Positions 11,988 to 20,934 of a DNA stretch of 64,000 nt are shown in pieces. Source of the DNA: Arabidopsis thaliana (Eukaryota > Streptophyta > Magnoliopsida > Brassicales > Brassicaceae); NCBI RefSeq assembly GCF_000001735.4, contig NC_003070.9, forward strand, positions 1,922,001-1,986,000, in the 5' to 3' direction. Every line of letters begins with the position of its first letter. The first letter of the stretch is position 1. The notes under the pieces are model-generated. The model was given only the letters and a program-made list of their open reading frames with translations. It ran no database searches and was not told the DNA's origin. The translations under genes and the position numbers were made by a program.

Positions 11988-13509
11988 TGTTAAGGATTTT
12001 AGTATGATTCAAACGTTATCTTGTGATTAGGTTTTTTTCTTGTAAAGAGACGAAGAGAAGGAATTGGTGTATTTATAAAAGCTTTGTTTCCTTTTTTTGT
12101 TTCGCCTTTTACTTCTTTTTAATCTTTTCCTTTTTTTTGTTAGCACTGTTTGTTCTCTCTCTTTTTCCTTTTTCTTTATTTAATGGGAACTAGGATTAGC
12201 CAATGAGGACCCTTGTTAAATATTAGTCGTCTGATTTAACATTTTCGGGATATTTTTACACGAAATTCAAATTTTAGCTTAGGATTGAGGGGAATTGTAA
12301 TATGTAGTAACGAAAAAAACTAAATTGTTATCCCCTGCGAAGTTAATTATTATGGTTTATGGTTTCGGTGATCAAAAGACAATGTGTTATGGTTTCGCAT
12401 CAGATCACCATTAAATTGATGTTATTACCAGTACCCTAATGGACCTACTAATGTCTGGTGACAATACTTATATTTAACATTTTCTGGTAGCATGGCGACG
12501 ACATGCATGGTGGTAGGCCATTCTCATTAACATATCTTACCAACTTAAACTAACACTGTTATATCAAACTTAAATTAACATGTGTACTCGAACATATATA
12601 ATATCATACTACGTACGACATATAGATGTTGTTAAAATGCTAACCACGTTAAAGAAGTTGGAGGAGGACACCAACCTAACAATGTCATCCACACAAGATC
12701 TGGTGTCATCACACTAATTAATACTTCCGCTTCTGCTTTGACGGCGTAGATTACAAATCAATTGAAAATAGAAATACATATATATTAAAATTTATGATTT
12801 GTCTTAAGATGTTTTTTAAGTGTACACATGTTTTCTTTTTAATATCGAAAATAAAGTTGATATATATACAAAACGGAGCATATCACATATATGATATATA
12901 TCTCAAATCTGCGGATATATATTCGCGTTTTGTGTCTACCCCTACTTACACTAAGTATTACCCATCTACTAACATACACATTGATGAAAAACATATAGTG
13001 TTTAATCATGGATGAACAAAAATGAACTTGCAAATGCACTGGTCTTTTTCTTTTTGGTCACTTTTTATATTTTTAAGAATCCTGTTATAATAGACACGTA
13101 CGTACACAGATAAATAATTTCAATTGCCAAACTCTGACGATTCATCGAATTTCACAGATATGTATATATAATTGGGTAGATTAATAATTAATGTATGATA
13201 AAGAAAAATATTGTACCACGTTAGACGGCACACAAAGACGATCGATCTCGATGAAAGGGAAAAAAGGGATCACGTGACTAATATATAATTAGCATTAATG
13301 AAGAAAAAATTAGAAGACATAAGCCAGAGAAAAACATATACTTATAATGGGAAACAATCATAATTTCGAATCCGAAAAGAAAATGAAAAACAACTGTAGT
13401 GTCTCATTTATTTAGTGCATAAATAGCTTCTTCTTTTTTGTGTTGTTGGTAAGAAGTGCATAAATAGCTTCTTAATTAACGAATAATAATACAGATTTCA
13501 GAATAAACA
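11988..13509. other. AT-rich spacer between the Agenet gene and the desaturase cluster
   Basis: The first ~200 bp are the Agenet gene promoter and leader. The rest is AT-rich with short palindromes such as CATATATGATATATATC near 12885-12902. At 13238-13278 lies a block (ACGATCGATCTC, then ATCACGTGAC) that recurs downstream of the second desaturase. No gene supported; open frames near 12794-13039 show no codon or domain signature. Confidence 0.5.
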
Positions 13510-14789
13510 TTAACGAACGAGAGCCATCTTTTGTTTCTGGAGTTCCGAGGGCAATTTCACATCAGTGGCTATACCGAGAACCTCAAATAGTCGAATGAGG
13601 TACCAAGTTATGTCTATCTGCCACCACTCCAATCCTTGCCTCGCCGATGACTCAAACGCGTGATGGTTGTTGTGCCAACTTTCTCCCATCGTAAACAAAC
13701 TTAACCACCTGAATATGTTCACAAGATCGTCAAATCCCTTTTTCCTAAGACTAATTTGAATATATATATATATAGGTTCTTATATAGTATTATATTACCA
13801 AACGTTACGAGATGTGTCTTTAGTATTCCACGACCTTGAACCCCAAATATGGCATGCCGAGTTTACGAGCCATGTCACGTGATACCCGATAAAAATTCCA
13901 ACGCCCTGTCATAAAATATATTGATTTTCATTTGGATACGTATAAATAATTTGGTGTGATATTGAAAAATATATAGTAATAATTAAATCCTAAAACAAAT
14001 TACCCCGCCGCATGTAAGGTAAGGTAAACCACCATAGAGATAGAGGATGGTCCAAAACATTAAGATGTGAACAGCAATAGTCCTTCGTAGAAACTTATAA
14101 AACCATTGCTTCTTCAAGTCCAATACGTTGTCACGTCCTCCACACTGTTGCATTACTTTGTATTATTGCAACAACGTCATAAAACATATAATATAAGAAA
14201 ATGAGAGATATCTATACGTTACATTACCTTGTATTTGATGTATTGGGTGTCAAATATCCACAAGATATGGCTGAACAATAATCCTTCTTTAGGGCTATGT
14301 GGGTCGCGGTCCGAATCTGTGAACTGGTGATGGAACCTATGTATGCTCACCCAATCCATTGGATCACCCTGAAAATATATTTTTTCTTCTCTAATCATAT
14401 ACTTGGGAAAAAGAAAGAAAAGCATTTGACATGGTGGTAACACTTAGTTAGATTCTCAAAACGCTGGTGTTAACCTGAAGAGCGAAAACAGCAGAATAAG
14501 CCCAAGGATATTCGAGCCATTTTGGTATCTTGAAGCTACGGTGAGACAAGTTCCTATGGAATGAGAATGTGATGCTGAGTGTAGTCAACGCGAAGAGCAC
14601 CAAACCGAACCGTAAAGCTTCCCATTTGAAGTTAAACGGCGCCAAGAGACACAAAAAGTGCACAATCACAACGACTGACGCTCTTACGACATCGACCAAC
14701 GGCCATTGTCTCTGAAAATACGCCCTCTTTTGCATAGTACTCACCACTCTGCTTCGGCTGGAGCCATCGTCTCTAGTGGGATCACACAT
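13510..14789 (-). CDS. ADS4: Acyl-lipid/acyl-CoA delta-9 desaturase-like protein
   Basis: Membrane di-iron fatty-acid desaturase of the ADS family, 300 aa, matching At1g06350. Five exons read downward: 14789-14475, 14368-14228, 14144-14004, 13905-13799, 13708-13510. The three histidine boxes are intact: H78-R-N-L-S-H83, H115-R-F-H-H119 and H247-N-N-H-H251. Hydrophobic segments lie near residues 34-52 and 60-77 and in exons 3-4. There is no N-terminal extension like a plastid transit peptide, which suggests the ER. Family members introduce a double bond into acyl chains, several acting on very-long-chain substrates; the substrate of this copy cannot be read. A near-identical gene lies about 2.4 kb upstream on the same strand, with the same exon 2-5 lengths. 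Confidence 0.95.
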
Positions 14790-14843
14790 ATCGACGAATT
14801 GTATTTGTTTGAGTTATAAGTTGTATGAACATAAGAGACTGGG

Positions 14844-14850
14844 TATATAT
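14844..14850 (-). promoter_or_regulatory. TATA box of ADS4
   Basis: TATATAT sits 55 bp upstream of the ADS4 ATG on the minus strand, inside CCCATATATACCC. The same context occurs upstream of the second desaturase, and the two promoters stay alignable for about 100 bp beyond it (shared TTAAATGCAATT...ACCACTC and TCTACTTCTTCCAT-type blocks). Confidence 0.55.
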
Positions 14851-16070
14851 GGGCTGATACTGTGGCATCAAAGTCCGCGTCGTTAAATGCAATTCACCAC
14901 TCTCCATAAATGCTCTGTCTACCTCTTCCATTTTTTTTAATCTTTAATATACCGGCAATAGCACATGTTTTCACAAATTCAAACAAGTTTTTCTTGTAGC
15001 CTCTGATAGTCCCAACGGCCAACGCCATTTCTTTTGCAAAATTTCGTAAAAATATTAACGAATTAAATGCGAAGCTAATCCAAGAATCAATATTAACCTT
15101 AGGTGACGACTTTACGTTCTATCCGTCTCATGCGATGCTTATATAAGCTACTAGATTTTCTAAATCTCTTTAATATATAGCATCCTGCAGGGATCCTATA
15201 ATAATAGGCCAATATATAAGTTTTTCTTTTGTTTTGTTGTTAACGTTTTTTTTTCTTTGGTGAGATGTTTTGTTGTTAATGTGAAGCTTGCTTCTAATAT
15301 ACTTTTTTCTGATAAATTCTAATATAGTTATAAGTTACTTGGTTTGAAGTAATTGGAACTGTCTATTGGAGTTTATTTTTGTTGGAAATTACTAGTAACT
15401 ACATACATAACGTAGTGTAGTTGAAAGTTGATCTTAGTAAATGTGTTATGTGTACGTAGTGTAGTAAAACTGACATGTAAATAACATTTGCAATTTTGTA
15501 GAGGCTGAAAATCCCAACATTTTTATTCATTGTTTATGAGAATAATCTGTTGAGACAAATTAATTATTGCCGTAAATTGAATTAAGAAGTAAATAAAACT
15601 CATGCATCTACGATTGAGTTCAATTTACGGCAATATTTATTTTGTCTCAACAGATTATTCTATTTTCATGAATATTTCTATTTTCATGAATATGGAAATG
15701 TTTGTAAATGTGTACGTAGTGTAGTTGAAAGTTGATGTTAGTAAATGTGTACGTACCTAGTGGAGTAAAACAGACATGTAAATAACATTTACAATTTTCG
15801 TTTTTTTTTAAAAATATATAAGTTTGTTACTAAGTTCTATCGATAGTTCTCTTATTTCTACCATTTTAGGATATATAGCTTTCAAAAGAAAAGAAAATAA
15901 TACCTAATAATATTAAGGAGCTATTTTGGTAAGATATGCATAGTAAAAAATGACGCTTCTCAATGTCAAATAGTACGAATCTTGCTATTAATTAGAGTTG
16001 TTCTATAAAGAGATATTACCGAACAATTGCAAGGCACCGCAATAGAACAATGGGCAGGTAATAATGTCAC
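14851..16070. other. Upstream spacer of ADS4
   Basis: Promoter-distal, AT-rich spacer with no gene. Its notable content is the direct-repeat and hairpin structure at 15411-15797, listed separately. A palindrome-rich patch with a BamHI-like GGATCC lies near 15191. Confidence 0.5.
15411..15797. repeat. Hairpin element nested between two direct repeats
   Basis: Two roughly 85-bp direct copies begin CGTAGTGTAGTTGAAAGTTG (15411 and 15715) and run to AATAACATTTRCAATTTT. Between them are inverted arms: 15541-15580 (AATAATCTGTTGAGACAAAT... TTGCCGTAAATTGA) and 15620-15660 (TCAATTTACGGCAATA... TCTCAACAGATTATTC), almost complementary with a 39-nt spacer. It could fold as a ~40-bp hairpin. The shape suggests a non-autonomous mobile element or a fold-back duplication. 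No coding capacity. Confidence 0.7.
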
Positions 16071-16073
16071 TAA

Positions 16074-16540
16074 GACCATTATTATTGATAGTTTTTTAGG
16101 TTAGTTTTTAGATAAAGTAGGTCTTAAATTTAATGTTATAATTCAATTAATTGTTAAGAATGGCTCTTATATAAGAGCCAAATCTAATGTTTCTTAGGTT
16201 AATTCTTAGATAAATTAGGTATTAAATGTAATGTTTTAATTCAATTAATCTTAATTCTTAGATAAATTAAGTATTAAATATAATTGTTTGTCATATTTGT
16301 TTTAAATTTTATGTCATGTATGTTTCAAATTTTATGAGTTGTAATAATTATTAAGTTTTTTAAAATTATAATGTTTCTAATTTTTTTTTAAGAATTTAAG
16401 TTAAGAGTCCACCATTCCATATTGTCAAAATTTCAATCTTTTATCTAAATTCTTAACTTCAAAATTTTCAAAATCAATTATAAAAATATTCATAAGAACT
16501 ATATTAAGATTATGCTAAGAAACTACCATTAATGATGCTC
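16074..16540. mobile_element. PIF/Harbinger-like MITE
   Basis: A 467-bp non-coding AT-rich element. The termini are imperfect inverted repeats: GACCATTATTATTGATAG... at the left and, reading inward on the other strand, GAGCATCATTAATGGTAG... at the right, matching at 22 of 27 positions when one flanking base is counted. Both ends are flanked by TAA (16071-16073 and 16541-16543), the 3-bp target site duplication typical of PIF/Harbinger elements. Inside are two or three copies of a TTCTTAGATAAATTAGGTAT unit and a perfect 20-bp palindrome at 16161-16180. No transposase remains. Confidence 0.65.
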
Positions 16541-16602
16541 TAACATCTTTATTAAAAAAAAAATGTTACTAACAACTTTATGAAAACGTATAATATTAAT
16601 TA

Positions 16603-16636
<34 letters not shown>

Positions 16637-17172
16637 GTGTGTGGGATGGGTTGTTCGATAGTTTATTACAAATTCATACGACTTTATGTACCCCAAATTA
16701 AGACGATCGATCTCCACGAATGAGAGACAGGAATCACGTGACCTACGGCTACGTGAGACAGCACCCACACGCATTTTAATTCTATAAAAGATCTTATGAA
16801 TATATCTCCTTCATAACTGAACTTTTTGTATTGTTTTCTTTTCGATCTTAAAAATTCTTGTTCTTATTTAACATTAATGAAACTACATATATATATTGAG
16901 CGTAATTAATAATGCAAATATTCATTTGAAAACAACATTATATAATGATCATACAATATCTTACTTCAACTTAAGCCTTTTATTAAAAAAAAAATAGATA
17001 CCTTTTTTGCCGCATTTAAATCCTACTCCAAAGACAGAAAACAACAATTTATAGTGGAAAATATCAATAAGACTATAACAATCATAAACTCTCATCTATA
17101 TTATCCTCTTTTATAGTAACTTTGATAACTTTTTAAAAATATAAAATTCTGATAAATCTCTCATGCAGATGA
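16541..17172. other. 3' flank of the second desaturase
   Basis: AT-rich sequence with a (TA)n microsatellite at 16602-16640 and a motif block at 16701-16743 (ACGATCGATCTC then AATCACGTGAC) that repeats one found 3' of ADS4. No gene. Confidence 0.5.
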
Positions 17173-18417
17173 TCAACGAGTCAGAGCCAGTTTCTGTTTC
17201 TGGATTTCCGAGGGCAATTTCACGTCAGTGGCTAACCCGAGAACCTCAAATAGTCGAATAAGATACCAAGTTATGTCTATCTGCCACCACTCCAATCCTT
17301 GCCTCGCCGATGACTCAAAGGCGTGGTGATTATTGTGCCAACTCTCTCCCATTGTAAATAAGCTTAGCCACCTTCAATATACATTCACAATTCAAGATCG
17401 ATACTAAGACGTTTTTATATATAGATTAATATGCATGGGGCGTCGTCTTAATATTAAGATTACCAAACGTTACGAGATGTGTCTTTAGTCTTCCATGATC
17501 TCGAACCCCAAATATGGCATGCCGAGTTCACGAGCCATGTCACGTGGTACCCAATCACACCTCCAACGCCCTGTTATAACATATATCATGTTACATATGG
17601 ATACATACAAATTATTTTGTGTGTATACATATAGTTTATAGGAAGAAATAAATTTACCCCGCCGCATGTAAGGTAAGGTAAACCACCATAGAGATAGAGG
17701 ACAGTCCAAAACATTAAGACGTGGAAACCAATTGTCATTCGTAGAAACCAATAGAACCATTGCTGCTTCAAGTCCATCACGTTGTTACGTCCTCCACACT
17801 GTTACATGCATATTATTACAACATCGTATATATAGGTTATATACAAGAAGACAACATTTCTTCGCTACATTACCTTATATTTGATATAACGAGTGTCACA
17901 TATCCACCACACATGACTGAACCAAAATCCTTCGATAGGGCTATGTGGGTCACGGTCAGAATCTGTGAACTGGTGATGGAACCTATGTATGCTCACCCAA
18001 TCCAACGGATCACCCTGAAAATAATATATCGTCTAATCATACTCTAAAACGAACAGGAATTGACATATATGTAATACATAGTTATCAATATTAATCGGTA
18101 TTAACCTGAAGAGCAAAAACAGCAAAATAAGCTAAAGGATATTCAAGCCATTTCGGAAGCTTAAAGCTCCGGTGAGCCAAGTTCCTATGGTATGAGAATG
18201 TGATGCTGAGTGAAGTCAATGCGTAGAGCACGAAACCGAACCGTAATGCTTCCCATTTGTAGTTAAATGGTGCCAAGAGACACAAAAAGTGCACATTGAT
18301 AACGGTTAACGCTCGTATTATATCGGCCCACGACCATTCTCTATGAATATACGGCCTTTTTTCCTTACTCACGGCGCCTCTTTTGTTAGAGCCATCTTCT
18401 CTAATGGGATCACACAT
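17173..18417 (-). CDS. ADS4.2: Delta-9 desaturase-like protein, tandem copy of ADS4
   Basis: ADS-family membrane desaturase of 299 aa, matching At1g06360. Five exons read downward: 18417-18106, 18014-17874, 17798-17658, 17570-17464, 17371-17173. Exons 2 to 5 have the same lengths as in ADS4; exon 1 is three bases shorter. The three His boxes are intact (HRNLAH, HRFHH, HNNHH). The start was placed at the MCDP Met shared with the sister gene, although the frame is open to an upstream ATG at 18480; that longer form would add 21 residues with no counterpart in ADS4. Protein divergence is concentrated in the first 35 residues, while the boxes and C-terminus are nearly the same. Probably ER-located; substrate unknown. 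Confidence 0.94.
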
Positions 18418-18488
18418 CGACCGTTGAGGGGTTGTTTTTCTTTGAGTTATGATTTGTATGAACATTTTAACACTGAACAACGTATGAG

Positions 18489-18495
18489 TATATAT
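18489..18495 (-). promoter_or_regulatory. TATA box of the second desaturase
   Basis: TATATAT 72 bp upstream of the ATG at 18417, in the same CCCATATATAC context as the ADS4 TATA box. It supports the MCDP start, since the upstream ATG at 18480 would lie within about 10 bp of the TATA box and could not be transcribed from it. Confidence 0.55.
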
Positions 18496-19664
18496 GGGCT
18501 ATTGTTGTTGCGTACGTACGTCGACGTGTCCAAGTAGTTAAATGCAATTGACCACTCATCGTAAATGCCCTATCTACTTCTTCCATTTGCATATTTAATA
18601 CTCTGGCACCAGCACATGTTTTCACTCTCCTCAGCGTTGAAATAAGTTTGTTTCCAGCCTTTTTTAATATATATATTATATTTTATACCATTATCTAAAA
18701 AGAAAACATTACTACTATATATCCATCTACACTCAGCAACTAACACTTAACTGGTGTATGTCTCCGGATGAGGATTTTAATAAGATATCAACGGCCAAAG
18801 ATAAAACTTTACTCCAAATGAATCTCTACTTTCACGTTCACCATAACAAATCTTTGGCTTCATTTCTTACAAATATATACCCGGCCGTATATATATGAAG
18901 ACTTTATGATTAAAGACTTACGTCATGAAAGACACGGAATTTGATGCCATCCGTTTCATGCAGTGATTTTAAGCTTCGAGGGCATCTACAATATCCCAAG
19001 ATACAATTAACATTTTTCGCTGAAGTAATTTTTTTTTGGATAATGTGGAGTAAAGTTTTATCGGCATCCATCGACAAGAACATTGATTTTGGTAACTGTT
19101 TGGTTAAGTCCTCCACAATTCCTCCAGTTGCTTTGCTTGGATTCATCCTCAATTTTGTAGTTAAATGTTAAAAGTTAAAATAAAAAAGGTCGTATATATA
19201 TCGGAATCAAAAGAAAAGGGAAAAAAGAAAAAAACTTTATAGGAAACTAGTGATATTTTCAAAAAGGGCAACTTCCTTTGGTGTCACATGGAAATGCACT
19301 TGAATTCTGTCTGTTGTGGTTGTGTCTTACAATGCTTCTTTAAAGCTTCTATATATAGTATAGTAATATTAGAGATTGGAGACACGAAAAAGTAGAACCA
19401 CAAGTATTCTTAATTAAAAAGGAACATTTTCCATATATACTTATAGTAACTAAAGAAATATATATAACTAATATTATATATGAAATAAATACAACACTGT
19501 TAGTAAACACATTATATCTAATTTTAATTACCTCTAATTATGAAAATTGTATAAGATTGTTTTATTAGTGTCAAAAGAAGTTAATTTTCAATACAATGTT
19601 AAGAGTTCTCGTCACTCGTTTTATTAGTGTAGTAACCATGATGGAATCTAGAAAACAATGTTGT
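18496..19664. other. Gene-poor accessory spacer
   Basis: Promoter of the second desaturase up to about 18600, then AT-rich DNA. A 17-bp inverted pair GATAAAACTTTACTCCA occurs at 18800-18816 and, as its complement, at 19046-19062. Between and around the arms is a minus-strand open frame at 18910-19152 (80 aa) that I do not recognise; it has no paired promoter or splice evidence and could be relic coding DNA. No confident gene. Confidence 0.4.
18910..19152 (-). other. Unrecognised 80-codon open frame
   Basis: The minus-strand frame begins MRMNPSKATGGIVED and ends FRVFHDVSL. Composition is protein-like, with balanced Lys/Asp/Leu and Cys residues in GYCRCPRSL, but I recognise no family. It overlaps one arm of the 17-bp inverted pair described in the surrounding spacer. 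It may be a chance frame or a fragment of a decayed gene. Confidence 0.15.
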
Positions 19665-19738
19665 TGTGGGGACAGGATTTGAACCTGTGTGGCCGCAGGT
19701 TATGAGTCTTGCTAACTACCAAACTGCCCTACGCTCAC
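19665..19738 (-). pseudogene. Decayed organelle-type initiator tRNA-Met (CAU) relic
   Basis: Read on the minus strand, this stretch has the layout of plastid trnfM: a GGGCAGTTTGGTAG D-arm region, the anticodon loop CTCATAA with anticodon CAU, and an intact T-arm ACAGG-TTCAAAT-CCTGT followed by CCCCACA. The D-loop text AGTTTGGTAG and T-loop TTCAAAT fit the plastid gene, not the nuclear initiator or elongator tRNA-Met as I remember them. The acceptor stem (GTGAGCG against CCCCACA) and anticodon stem (CAAGA against CCTGC) no longer pair well, so it is probably non-functional. It is most likely a fragment of organelle DNA inserted in the nucleus. Confidence 0.7.
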
Positions 19739-20930
19739 CGCATTGAAAAATAATTGAATGCGCATCTATATAAAAAGATTCGTTTTACGGCATTCATAAT
19801 GCTTAGCGTTCTACAGATCCGATAATATCGATTAAACTTATAATATTCAACGTAACAAACTATAAACTAGTTTTTTTTTTTTTTTTTTGGGACAAAACAA
19901 ACTATAAACTAGTTAAAATTAAATTTCCAGCAATATGTTAATCTACAAGAAACTAGTCAATCCCACAAAAAATACGATCTGCAGGACTGTTGTTTTCGAT
20001 ATATCTGATGGATCCACAGTTATAATGTCACATCACTTAGCGTTGTTAAATCGTATTGTATTGCAAGTACACAGTTTTGATTGATCATAAATTCATAATT
20101 AAACATTGAAGAATGGTATTTCATATTGCTAATGATGAAATCTCTATAGCAGTAGCATGAAATATAAAAACGTACGTGGGTTAATATATAAATATTGTCA
20201 ATTAGTATTAAGTTCAAACTCACAAAACAGTATATACGGTATGTAAAAACCCCGTATAGGAATCCATATATAGGTGAGACCTAGCTACATTGAAACAACA
20301 AATCTTTTAACATTGATTGTACGTAACCAGAGAAATTTAATGTGGTAGCTACCTTTTTTTTTTTTTTTTTTTGTGGTAGATAGACAACTTAATTTCCGTG
20401 TGGGCATCAATCCCTAAGGAAAACCAGACATATATGAGAATCAACAAACGTTCCTTGATCCAAAACATGATTTATTTTTTCTTGGGTTCTGATGTTGAAA
20501 GTTGTTGAGATTTGATCATGAAACTTCGCGGGGCTATAAATTAAAAGCTCTTAACTCGAACATATGATCTAAGAGAGTAAAACAGATTCAAAATAAAACT
20601 CAAATAGAATAATTGAGAATTTTTGACATTTTCGTTGAGTTCGTTTTTTTAACTTGTGTACCGACCTGATCAACTAGTGCATTCATGTGGTTCAGACAGA
20701 AACACCATAACATCAAGGTGTTTTTTGGTAACAGGAAAAAAAAAAAAAAAGCTACACGCGAAGTTAGACCGAGTCAGTATTTTTTAGCATAGATGACTAG
20801 TGGGGATTGATTTGATGTATCTATAAACCTTGAAATGTGTGTGGAAAAAACTTTTGACCTGTTTCATTGCCAACAAAACAGATTTTAGTCTACTAAACGA
20901 ATAACATCAGCGTTGGAAAAAAATGGTGGT
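19739..20930. other. Gene-poor spacer with poly(T) insertions
   Basis: AT-rich DNA with no supported gene. A poly(T) tract at 19871-19888 sits between exact 19-bp direct repeats, and another at 20354-20371 sits between copies of TGTGGTAG. An A-tract lies at 20736-20750. An open frame at 20020-20223 has no protein-like signature. Confidence 0.5.
19854..19914. repeat. Poly(T) insertion between 19-bp direct repeats
   Basis: The 19-bp sequence AACAAACTATAAACTAGTT occurs exactly at 19854-19872 and 19896-19914. Between the copies are T16 and GGGACAA. This looks like a target site duplication around an insertion made almost only of a poly(A) tail in minus orientation. Confidence 0.6.
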
Positions 20931-20934
20931 CCTG

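Noticed and set aside
18418-18480. 21-residue N-terminal extension of the second desaturase
   Set aside because: No counterpart in ADS4, and its ATG lies within about 10 bp of the apparent TATA box.
19600-19738. tRNA-headed SINE
   Set aside because: No body or A-rich tail follows the tRNA-like part on the minus strand, and the anticodon region is preserved as in an organelle tRNA.
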